Shown here: positions 35,358-46,204 of the stretch, piece after piece
How the letters are laid out: each line of letters starts with the position of its first letter
Position numbering within the stretch: the first letter of the stretch is position 1
From: Zygnema cylindricum
Lineage: Eukaryota > Streptophyta > Zygnematophyceae > Zygnematales > Zygnemataceae
Direction: 5' to 3'
DNA length: 64,000 nucleotides
NCBI GenBank assembly: GCA_037447655.1
Contig: JBBHKE010000973.1
Span: 83,463 to 147,462, forward strand
Position numbers and translations under genes: made by a program
Notes under the pieces: model-generated
The model's database searches: none
What the model was told of the DNA's origin: nothing
Seen by the model: only the letters and a program-made list of their open reading frames with translations

Positions 35358-36397
35358 TGTTTTTCTACAAATACTGTTGCAGGCGGAGAACCAGCAGTAG
35401 TAGGCGGAGAACCAGCAGTAGTAGTAGAAGTAGACATGAAAAACAGCAGAAACTATTAAAGTACCTACTCAACAGCCAACTTTGAACTGACACAAAATAT
35501 GACTTAAAACCCCGATATGCTTCAAATTTGATACATTGATACACAATACAGTATTCTAGCAATTCCCAAAATTGCAGCCCAAATGACCCAGTAAAACATA
35601 AGATATGATGTCTGGAAGTTTCCCAAAAACTGCCCTTAGAAAATCATATTCCCAAAACTGGATACTACAAAATTGGCTAAGTCCTAATTTATATGCTCAC
35701 AATGTGTATCTACTGATCTACACTAATTTGGGTAACCGTTACTACGGTTATTATCCTGACTAACGACAAAGCATCCTACCCGTACGTCACTGTACCTAAA
35801 AACCCTAATTACTATTTTCTAAAAACCTGATTAATAGAACACTATTTTATATCACACTAAACGACAAACTAATGTTATTCAAATATTTACAGAAATTGAA
35901 CCGTACACAAAACGTTCTAACCGTACACAAAACTTTCCAAATGCTTAGTCAGCGGTGACCGCTAAAGTCCAGCCGAATGTGGTCGTGTAGTACGAAGCAC
36001 CTGAGTGCTTCGTCACTTGTGGTCCCACGCGAATCACGCTTGTGGTCCCTCGTGAATCACGCTTGTGGTCCCAGGTGAATCGCGTCTGTTGGAACAGATT
36101 CGATTGACGATGGTACCGTCGATCTGTATCATATGTTTCCGGAATACTCGGGACAGATCCCGTTCGTCCGATCATGTGAATCGCATCGTCAACTTTTTGA
36201 CACGTATGCTTGACTGTCGGCGCTACTCCGAAAAACCTGCATACGTTCTTTCGCCAACACGTGTTCCTGCAAAAGTACAATACACTCTACTGTACCTTTT
36301 GCTACTCTAACACTAATTAAGGTAAGTATTACTAAAAAAAATATCCTAAGTTATTTTTACCCATATAAACTGAAATAAAGATTTATCAATTCCAACA
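35358..36397 (-). repeat. 5' LTR of copia element (1040 bp)
   Basis: It starts TGTTTTTCTACAA and ends CAATTCCAACA on +. It is longer than the other LTR mainly through a 21 bp tandem duplication (GGCGGAGAACCAGCAGTAGTA) in the part coding the gag N-terminus, which adds a second TTAGSPP-type repeat to the protein. A 111-codon frame (35945-36280) is shared with the other LTR (29464-29799). Confidence 0.95.
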
Positions 36398-36439
36398 TAT
36401 ATATATATATATATCTGTATATATATGTATATATATAAG

Positions 36440-36472
<33 letters not shown>

Positions 36473-36855
36473 GTATGTATATATATATGTATATATGTAT
36501 ATAACTATATATATACATACATATACATATATATGTATGTATATGTGTATATATATGTATATACATATATATATAGATATATATATCTATGTAATTATAT
36601 ATTTATATATATTTATATGTATATTTATATGTATGTAGATATACATTATACATATATATAGATACATATATACATATACATATACATATATACATATACA
36701 TATACATATATACATATACGCATATACATATATACAAACATATACATATACACATATACATATATACATATGTATATACACATATACATATACATACACA
36801 TATACATATATACATAAATACATATATACATATATATGTATATATATATATTTAT
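36398..36855. repeat. TATG/TACA microsatellite, right flank
   Basis: About 460 bases of TATATG, TATA and CATATA units, the continuation of the microsatellite interrupted by the retrotransposon. All ORFs over it are low-complexity artefacts. Confidence 0.9.
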
Positions 36856-36884
36856 TGTCTTTTAATTTTTGGTTTCAATTTTTT

Positions 36885-39800
36885 TTATTACAATTTGAAA
36901 TAAACAACCAAACTAAAGTTTTTGAAATTTTAATGAAAGATGTTGCAATTGGCATTTTCAAAAATCAACATGTACCAAAATAACTTAGTTTTAAATAAGA
37001 AACATATGATAATAAACTTTACAAGTTTATTGATTTGTGGATTCTCAAATTGTAGAAGTATGTTAAAGTTATCATTGTTTTATACCTTAACATGTCATTT
37101 GTAGGGGGCAATTTTAACATTTTTGCTTTTCACCTAGGAGTATTGCTGCATTTTATTCAACAAAGCAATGGCTCAAAGAGCAACAAAGATAATATGAATC
37201 ATCTCTAAAATCATGTCATTTATAGAGAACTCGTTTATGGAGAACTTAGGCAAAACAGTGAGAATCCGATACATTTGAAAGGAATAGGCAATGCCAACCA
37301 AGATACAAATTTAGGGGTTCATGTTTGTAAATTCTTTTTTTTTTCCTTTTCTTCTACGTCCATTTTTCTTTTCTCTAGTCATTTTTCTTTTTCGTGAAGT
37401 TCTCGTTTTCCACATATATTTTTATAATTTTATGTCTTCATTCTTTAGATTTTTTTTTTTTTTACTACGTTTATTTTTTTTCCACTTATTTATTTATGCT
37501 ACTTTTTCTCCCACTTGTTTTTCTTTGGTTATTTTTTTTTCATTCATTCTCCCTCTTTTTTTTGTGCACATCCCCACATTTTTTTTCTTTTTTTTCATTT
37601 TTTCATTTTTTTGTTTTTTTTTCTTTTTTCCCCCTTATGCTACTTCTTCTTTCACTACTCCATCCATTTTTTTTTCTTCCTTTTCTTTTTGCATTCGTTT
37701 TGTCACCTTCTTTTTTATCTTTTTTAGCATTGTCAACTTCATCATTTTTTTTTTTTTTTTTTGTTCGTTACTCTTTTTTTTCTTTTAGTTTTTCTTTCTC
37801 CACTTTTTATTCTCCCATAATTTCCCCTTCTATCTAGCTTCTATTTTATACAACCTCTTTCTCGTTTTTTTAAATGCATCTTCATATTATTTTCATAATT
37901 TTTTCTTTCCACTTTTGGGTTTTTTTTTCCTACATTTTTTTTTCCTTTTTTTTTCCCATTTCCCCTTTCGCTTGATTTAACCTCTTATTCGACCTCTTTT
38001 TCCTTTTTTTTTGAATGCACGTTCATATCTTTTTATTTTTATAGTGTTTTTTATTTTTTTTATTTACGTGTTCTTTTTATATTTATATTTTATATTTTCA
38101 TTTTTTTTTACCTTTAAAATTTTCTATTCACTTTTATAACATCTTCCGTTTCTTTTCTTACATTTGCCATTTTTCCTTCTTTGTTCATTCTTATCTACTT
38201 TAGTTTTTCCATTTTCTTCCCTTTATTTTATCTTTTCTACCTCTCTCTACCTCGTTTTTTTACCTCTCTTTCCTCTTCTGCATCTTCTGAATTGTCAAAA
38301 TATTATATCATTTCAAACTAAAATTTTCCTCTCTTATTCTCCTCTATTTTTTCTCTTATTTTTTTTCCCTACTTTTTCGTCTTCATCTTCATTTTCTTAT
38401 TTTTCCTCTCTCTCTCTCTCTTTCATCTTCCTCTTATTTTTTTCATTCGTTCATTTTTTTTCTTCCTCATCGTGACCTGATTAGGGAGTTCATACATAAA
38501 AATGTTCCGGGCTAAAAACATGTAACGTAAAAACAACAGTTAGAAAGCGAAGTGACTCAAATATAATTTAAAAAATTAGAAAAAAAAACAACCAGAAAGT
38601 GGAGCCAGGAAAAATCAAAAACACCGTCAATAATTAAACACTGAAAGTACAAAAGGTCGATAACGATATTGTGGGAGATTCTCAAAACTAAAATCAAAAA
38701 AACCGTCGATAATTAAAGATTGAAAGTACAAAAGGACGTTAACGATATTTTGGGAGTTTGTCAAAACTTTTATGACCAATAGAGTTAGTGTGAAACTTTT
38801 TTAATAATATATTTAAAAACAAAATGAACAAATGGGCTAAATAGGCTAAAATCGATTCACCGTCCGATCGAAGAAAAATAGAGATTACTAAGTATTGAAC
38901 TCGAAAAAAAAAAGAGTGAAAAAAACCCCACAAAATGTTGAAATAAATAGGACAACCTTCTTCGAGATAATAAGAAGGTAAATGACTATTAAGCCAAAAT
39001 CCGAGTGGTAACAATGACTATTTGTCGATGACGATCAAAAATAAAACCAATAGAAAGTTGCATAGAAATTTAATGAACGTTTCTATACAGCAGTACGTGA
39101 AGCGGGCGGTGGGTGGGATCAAAAACATTATACCTACTCATGTACGAGACACATTTATGATAAACTTAGAGAAAGACACCCCAATCTATGATGTTGAGAC
39201 TCTAAATAAAAAAACATTGGGAGATAACACCTCAAATAGGAAAAACGTTTTTCCCAAGAGGAAAAACATTGTGAAATAACACTCCAAACAAGAAAAACAT
39301 TATTCCCAATTATTCCCAATTTAATGACATTAGTAGTGGAAAACGTATAAAAACGGGAACTAACCGAAGCATAATAAATGCTACCTTTAAGGGTGGGGCT
39401 TAAAACTCTAGTCGTAAAAATACATGAGATAAATGTAAAAGAGAAGAAAGAAAAAAAAAATCGGGACGTCGAAAAAAATAGGGATTACTAAGCATTGAAC
39501 TCGTAAAGAAAAGGTGAAAAAAAATCTACAAAATGTTGAAATAAATTGGACAATCTTCTTCGAGATTACAAAAAAAGGTTTGAAACTGTAGTCATAAATA
39601 TACACGAGATGACCCTTACAAATAATAAAGAAAACAAAGAAACATTTAACAAAATCAGGACGTCGAAGAAAAAAGAGATTATTAAGTATTGAATTCGGAA
39701 AAAAAAGGTGAAAAAAAACTCTACAAAATGTTGAAATAAATAGGACAATCTTATGCGAGATTACAAGAAGGTATAACACTATCAAGCCCTAATCCTGACC

Positions 39801-40650
39801 CTTACAAACAATAAAGAAAACAATGAAACATTTAACAAAATCGGGAAGTCGAAGAAAAAAAGAGATTATTAAGTATTGAACTCGAAAAAAAAAGGTGAAA
39901 AATAACTCAACAAAATGTTGAAATAAATGGGACAATCTTCTACGAGATTATTAGAAGGTAAAGCACTATCAAGCCCTAATCCCGAGCAGTAACAGCGAAT
40001 ACTAATCAATGACGATCAAAAACATAAAGCTGAGCGAAAATATGGAATGTAAGTTGATGATGATAAAAAATAAAACCAGTAAGAAGTTGTTTGGAAGTTT
40101 CAATGAACGTTTCTATGCAAGATACATTAGCTGGCAGTGGAACGAACAAATACACCCACTCAAATACGAGACCACTTATGATAAATTCAGAGAAAACCCG
40201 GTCCATGATGATGAGACTCCGAAGAATAACATTAAGAGATAACGTTTTATGTAGTGATATGCGGTGGCGTAACATTACATCCACTCATGTACGAAACACA
40301 TTTATGATAAACCCACGAAAACAACCAGTTCATGATGATGAGCTCTAAGAAAAAAATTGGGAGATAACACTTCAAAGAGAAAAACAAAATTCATAATATA
40401 ATGACACTAGTTTTGGAAAAAATAGAAAAACAGGAACTAAGCCAAGTACAACAAGGGTTTAAAACGGGAAATAGGTTTAAAAATGGAATTAACGTAAGCA
40501 CAACAATGGTTTAGAACTTTTAGGGTAGGGTTTTAAACTGTAGCCATAAAAAAACATTAGATGGCGGGCGTTAGACCTTCAAAATAAAGAGTTTGAAACT
40601 ACAACCATAATGATACATAAGATGATTGTGAAAGAGAACAAAAAAAACAA
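36885..40650. repeat. Large repeat unit, copy 1 (T-rich tract then A-rich satellite)
   Basis: It matches 46205-50400 in direct orientation from TTACAATTTGAAAT(A/T)AACAACC onward. Order: about 430 bases of mixed DNA; a pyrimidine-rich tract of about 1.15 kb (37320-38470); then about 2.2 kb of A-rich DNA with sub-repeats built on TATTGAACTCG(A)n, CAAAATGTTGAAATAAAT and TACGAGACACATTTATGATAAA. Phe-rich ORFs on + and Phe/Ile-rich ORFs on - reflect composition. There is no recognisable gene or terminal structure. Confidence 0.8.
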
Positions 40651-40859
40651 AAAAACTATTCATAAAATCAGAAAACTATTGGCCTCAAGTTAGGAGAATA
40701 ATTAGGTTTGGAGAAAAACGACCGTTAAACATAATTGGAGAACTATTAGTCGGAAATTAGGAAAAAAATGTTGGATTGACACATGAATCTCGTTCAATAT
40801 AGGGTAAAAAATGGTAATATCCATACTCAAAGCCGCTTGTGATAAATGTGTACGGACCC

Positions 40860-41760
40860 GCCAAGCTTTACATCAAGCTAGTGACACAATGGTAGTGCGT
40901 TCGTAAATGTGCACGAAGTAAAATTTAAAAAATTTTATAATGCGTTGACTGACTTTCACTTTATCTAGCAGTTTTTACGGTACATTTACGTAAAATGTCG
41001 TATTTATTTTAGGGTTTACAGCACATTTTCGTACATTACTTTATATTTCAGTACAATTGCGTTTTATTGTTTACACATTTATGTATAACAACCATACATT
41101 TTTGTCTATTTTAGAGTTATTTAAAATGGATTTTAAGGTTTTTACTTTTTAGGGTACATTTTTTTACGTTCTCGCATGTTTTAGGACAAATGCCTTAAAT
41201 TTTTTGTACTTTTAAGATTTTTAGGGTTCACTTTTCGAATAATATTTTCCGTTTTTTTTTAATTTTTTTTAAGGATTTTTTTTTAACACACTTTACGTAC
41301 ATATTTTTATTCATATATGTATAACAAAAAATATTCGAAATATTCAAAAAGTATGAAATCAACACAAACTACGCAGTTTACATAAAAAAATCGAAATTCG
41401 TACGAATTCAACATCTATAGACAATACCATCTTCGCGCGCGCGCTTTTTTTTTAGAAATTTCCGTACAATTCATCCGTACACAGTATTCGTACATTTAAT
41501 CCGCTGTATTTGTATATTTAATCCGTACAAAAACTATTCGCATTTACGAAAGATTCGAAACTAGAAAAAAAAATGAAATTTCGTAAAAATGTCAAAATCC
41601 GTACGAATGAGATGAAAATAAAGATAAAATTAATTATTTCATTGATGGTGACAAGCTCTCGTGGAGCCTCTAAGGGTGCATTATCTATTAACGAGTTCAT
41701 TGACATGTTAACCTCATACAAACTCCTCATGAATTAAATTTAACCGATGAAACAAAGATA
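40860..41760. other. AT-rich DNA, no gene
   Basis: Around 40870-40910 there is a truncated counterpart of the tRNA-like region of copy 2 (ACATCAAG...TGGTAGTGCGTTCG), losing similarity right after that word. The rest is TTTTAGGGTT-type AT-rich DNA. No supported features. Confidence 0.45.
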
Positions 41761-41797
41761 AAAATTCAAAAAATATAATAAAGAAAATATATATATA

Positions 41798-41832
<35 letters not shown>

Positions 41833-42206
41833 TTTCTTGTCTCAACAACAAACCATTTTTTTATGATATGGTTTTAATCTAATATGGATTCTTAGAAATA
41901 TCCTATTAGTTTTTTCTTTTGTATACATTTAATGTGACATGGCTTACTAAAATTATACAATTGATTTTTTACTTTAGTTTTTTAATTTTTTTAATTTTTG
42001 TTTCATGATAGAGAAAATGAAAAAGAAAAAGAAAGACTTTTTTTTATTTAAGTTTCTTATTTTGTAAACTAAAATGTTTTTGCGCAAAAAACAAAGAGAA
42101 AAATATAAGATAAATTTTATAAATCACTATTACAATTGTTTTTTCTTTGATAAAAAACAAGATATAAAAGACGGGACATAAAAGATTGGAACGACAATAT
42201 TTCGCA

Positions 42207-42520
42207 TACTGATGTTTATGTAAAAGGGTTTATTGTAAAAATATTGGAGATTTTGTTAGATATGTAAAAGCATTTTATTGCAAAAGTATTGAAATTCTTT
42301 GTTAAAATGGGAAGAGGAATGTTGTAGGTTTTGCGGAAAGGTGTTAGAGTTTTTGCTAGGTGGGAAATGATAGGTCAGATAGAGAAATAAATGAACACTT
42401 ATGTTTATGTAAAGGGATTTATTGTAAAAACATGAGAGTTTTTGTTGGATATGCAAAGGAAATTTATTGCAAAAGTATTGAAGTTCTTTGTTAGAATGGG
42501 AAGAGGAATGTTGTAGGATA
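42207..42520. repeat. Tandem duplication, about 190 bp period
   Basis: ATGTTTATGTAAA(A)GGG...TTTATTGTAAAAA...AATGGGAAGAGGAATGTTGTAGG occurs at about 42211-42330 and again at about 42399-42518. Confidence 0.75.
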
Positions 42521-42529
42521 TAAAATAAA

Positions 42530-44498
42530 TTTATATTGATAGTAAGGTTGCATTCTTAAACTCGAGTTTGTCCCATCGTTTTCGTTTTTTTTTTTTTTTT
42601 TGCCTGTTAGATTTTTTGTAAAAAAATGAAATATAATTTGTTATTTTTACGTTTTAGAAAACATAAAAAGAAAATAAAAGTCTTTCTAATTTATCCCGCA
42701 AACTTTTAAATACCTTTTGTTTTATTTTTTATATTAATATATTAAAAAACGAAATTTTGTTTTTTATTACATTTTCAAGATAATTATTATTATTTTTGTT
42801 ATTTTAATTATTACTACAAAAACGGAATTATCATTCAAAAAGTAAAAAAATAAATAAATTAAAAAACAAAATAAAACTTATATCTACATTTAAATTCACA
42901 TAATTTTCATTGTCAATTTCATCTTTTGTTTTTTTTTCATATTTTTCTTTTTCTTTCATTTTTTTTTCTTCTTCTCTATTTTCTCTTTTTTTTTGTTTTT
43001 ACTTATCTTTTTTTTTCTTTTTCTTTTTTTCTAAAAAAATGTCTCATGTTTCTCTTTCTCTTCATATCATTTTTTTATTTCTGTATAATTAAAACAAAAA
43101 TAATAATAAGTTACATTTTAATAATAAAAAATGTTTAATTAAATTCATTTTTTTTAAACAAATATACAAAATTAAGAAAAAAACGAAAAAAAATAAATTA
43201 AGTTAAATAATTTAAAAAAAAGATGTATAATTTTTTTTTTTTATTATTATATATATATATATATATATATGTTTTTTTTTAATTACATATATATAGTTTT
43301 TTTTTAAATATTATATTATTTTATTATTATTATTAAAAATATTTCAAATTGTTTTAAATAAATATATAATAAAAATAGTAATAAAAGAAAAAAAATGTTT
43401 AATTTGATATTCTATTTAAAAAATTTATTATGTATATTAATAATGATAATAATACTAAAAAAAATAACCGCCAGAATGAAAAGGAAGCTAAAGAAAAAAT
43501 AAAATTACTAGATGTTGTACATGCACCCTTTAAAAAAAACAAATAAACATTTGACAAAGCCAACGAACTATTGGTCGCAAGTTAATAGAAAAACGAAAAC
43601 TAGAAGAAATAAAAAACAATGAAACATTTGACAAAATCAAAGAATTATTGGCCGCAAGTGATTGGTCGTAAGTTAAAAGAAAAACGAGCGTCCGTACGAT
43701 AAAAAAATTAAAGACAGGCTAGGATTACTTAATATTGTACCTGCATTTGTTCACAAAATGCTTTTGAAGAGAGCAATATCTACAATGTGTACAATGCGAA
43801 CTGATTTAGGATGTATGTATTCTTTTACTATTGGTTAATCTTGTAAAATGTATTATGTAAATTATAGATCATTTGAAATAAGAGGTATGCATTCTTTTAT
43901 TGTTGCTTATCTTTTAAAATGTTTTGTGTAAATTGTAGATCGTTCAGAATGTTTTGTGTATTTTATGGATTTTATTCGAACTTTTTGATTTTTGATTGTT
44001 TCTTTTCGGTTTTTAAATCAAAAAATCATAATTTAAAGTATTCACTTTAATAATTTACGAGTTCGTTTACATAAATATATATTAAAATTTTTGTTTAGTT
44101 GAATCAACAAAAAATGATTATTTTTAATAATTTTTTTTTGTTTTTGTTTTTTGTTTTTTTTTTATTATTATTATTTTTAGTTTTGTCGTTTATTAATGTT
44201 GTTTTGTTTCCGTTTTTTTTTATGTTTTAGTTTTTTGGTTTTTTGTTTTTTTTTGTTTAGAGGTAGTTCTTTGGTTTAATTTTGTTTTATTTTGTTTTTT
44301 TTTTTGTTGCTTCATTATTTATTTTTTTTTTTGTTCAATTTTGTGGTTTTAGTTTTGTTTTATTTCTATTTTATTTTAGTTATTGGTTTCTTTTTCTTTT
44401 TTGTTTTGTTTCTTGTTTTTTAGTTTATTTTATCTTTTTTTTTGTTTTATATTTGTTTTGTTCTCTTTTTGGTTAAGGTTTAAAATTTTCATTTTTAA

Positions 44499-44548
<50 letters not shown>

Positions 44549-44640
44549 TTTTTTTTTTTTTTTTTTTTTATTTTTTTTTTTTGTTTTTCGCTTTTTTTTT
44601 TTTGTTAATTTTGTTTTTTTTTTGTTTATTCTTTTTATTT
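42530..44640. other. Very AT-rich low-complexity DNA
   Basis: Long runs of T or A, a TA tract at about 43245-43271, and an almost pure poly-T stretch at about 44500-44600. Phe-rich ORFs over these runs are not genes. Confidence 0.75.
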
Positions 44641-45270
44641 TTTTGTTACTGATGATGGTATTGATTAAATGCTCAATTACTAAATGCTCCGTGCTCTGTA
44701 AATATTTTTTTTGTTAATTATTGCCCACTGTTTTTTCAAAATGATAAATGTTTTTCAACACACATAAAATTGTGTCAATTACTGGTCACTGTTTTTTCAA
44801 AATGCTAAAAGCTTTTTCAACACACATAAGGTTCTGTCAATTATTAGCCACTGTTTTTTTTAAATACGAAAAATTCTTTTAACACACATTCACCTTTTAC
44901 TATAAAAATAAGTTATAAGGTTCAAAATGAGAAAATGATTTTCAACACACATTCGCGTACTATTATGGAAATAAACTTTAAATACATATTCGCCTACTAC
45001 TATAGAAATAAGTTTTTTCAAAATGCTAAAGGTTTTTTAACACATATAAGTTTATGACAAAATAGGTTGTTTCACATATTCGCTTACTACTATGGAAATA
45101 AACCTTCAATACATATTCGTCTACTAATATGAAAATAAGTTTTTTCAAAATGCCAAAGATTCTTTCAACTCACATAGGTGGAGTAACATCGTCCATATAA
45201 AGTATTTTTTTCTCTAATAACAAATATGCCAAAGGTTTTTTAAACACACATACGCGGACACTATAGTAAA
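44640..45270. repeat. Tandem array, left member of an inverted pair
   Basis: Units of about 65-80 bp built on GTTTTTTCAAAATGCTAAA, TTTCAACACACAT and CTACTATGGAAATAA repeat roughly seven times. The array, including its GATGATGGTATTGATTAAATGCTC start, returns as reverse complement at about 51430-51875. Confidence 0.75.
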
Positions 45271-45414
45271 ACGCACAAGCGTATAATGATCAATTGAAAC
45301 TAAATGAAAAAACGAGCGTCGTCACGCGCGACCAAATCAAGCCACACTATCTTCGAATCAACATTCTTATATTCATAGCAAAATTTACATTAATTCGCAG
45401 TAGTGCAAGCTTTG

Positions 45415-45665
45415 ACCAACAAGTTTTATCTACATGTGTACTTTTAGCCGCATGTAAACACATTTTTCTGTATAAAGTGGTGGAATACAGGTAGAACCAG
45501 CAAGTTTTATCTACATGTGTACACTTAGCCGCATGTAATCACATTTTTCTGTATAAGGTGGATTGTAGAATCCAAGTAAAATTTGTATCAGTGGAAATTT
45601 TGACTAGCAAGTTCTATTCAATGGGTAGAACTTACCCGCTTGTAAGCACATTTTTTTGCATAACG
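45415..45665. repeat. Three tandem copies of an about 80-bp unit
   Basis: CAAGTTTTATCTACATGTGT...AGCCGCATGTAA(A/T)CACATTTTTCTGTATAA is repeated at about 45419 and 45499, with a more diverged third copy at about 45605. Confidence 0.75.
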
Positions 45666-46204
45666 TAGAAATTTCGTCAAAATTTCACATCAATACACTT
45701 TGTCCTCAATAAAAAGTAACCATTTGTTCTATTTGGTTTTTTGATGTTATCTTCACAATTTTTTTGAGAAAAGTTTAGTTGTAGGCTATATAGTTTTGAA
45801 TGTTGTAAGATTTTTACAATACATGGGCTCCACATGATTTGATAGTTCTTATTGGGAATGAACTACGCAATAGTCGAATATAAAATCATTTCATTAAAAA
45901 AATTAAACCATGGATATGTTTTGAGGTTTAACAAAAATTGCTTAAACTTTTCCGATCATCTAACATTATTGAAAATTGAGACTTTTACATTTTGAATTCA
46001 TTAGTATACTGCTCTACAATAAGCATTTGGATTAGCTGAAGAACAAAAAATAAAAAAATAGCACACATAAGAATCATTCCAGTCTAGTGATGCACTAGTT
46101 TCACACTGCAAAAGATAATGCAATGTGTTAAAATTCTGAAAATGGTAGCGACAATGCAATGTGACGAAATTCCGAAAATGGTAGTAAGTCAACTTTTGGT
46201 GCTG

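Larger units (their letters stand above)
29940..35437 (-). pseudogene. copia gag-pol polyprotein, disrupted
   Basis: A single long frame read right to left. Gag starts at 35437 (MSTSTT), inside the LTR. The zinc knuckle is CFYCFEKGHGYRYC (CX2CX4HX4C). The protease has MDTGASAHM. The integrase has the zinc-binding H-H-C-C segment (HKRLGHMNYDS...KPCDGCSLGK) and the DDE core (HSDVLGP, RSDNGGEY, the following Glu). RT has [18 protein letters not shown] and YVDDLLL. RNase H has STMESEYMAAASALKE and the later ADMLTKALP. Breaks: frameshifts in gag near 34970 (G run) and near 34920; TAG at 33292-33294, 32989-32991, 32776-32778 and 32344-32346; one TGA close to 32303; and the inserted 1301 bp LTR splitting RNase H. 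From 34902 to 31467 all pieces share one frame, and removing the insertion plus one GTCAC copy keeps that frame to the stop at 29940. Confidence 0.92.
28897..36397 (-). mobile_element. Ty1/copia LTR retrotransposon, near full length, inactive
   Basis: A 7.5 kb element on the minus strand with two LTRs of about 1.02-1.04 kb, each bounded by TGTT...AACA on the + strand. The order gag-protease-integrase-RT-RNase H shows the copia type. TATAT lies on both sides, fitting a 5 bp target duplication although the site is a microsatellite. Two of 111 codons differ in a frame shared by both LTRs, so the insertion is fairly recent. It was later hit by a solo-LTR-like insertion (30161-31461), two or more frameshifts in gag and five nonsense codons. 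Confidence 0.95.

Noticed and set aside
37321-37837. Phe-rich ORFs of up to 155 codons in the T-rich tract (also 46679-47362, 227 codons)
   Set aside because: They are direct products of long T runs, overlap in several frames, and are not conserved between the two copies of the repeat.
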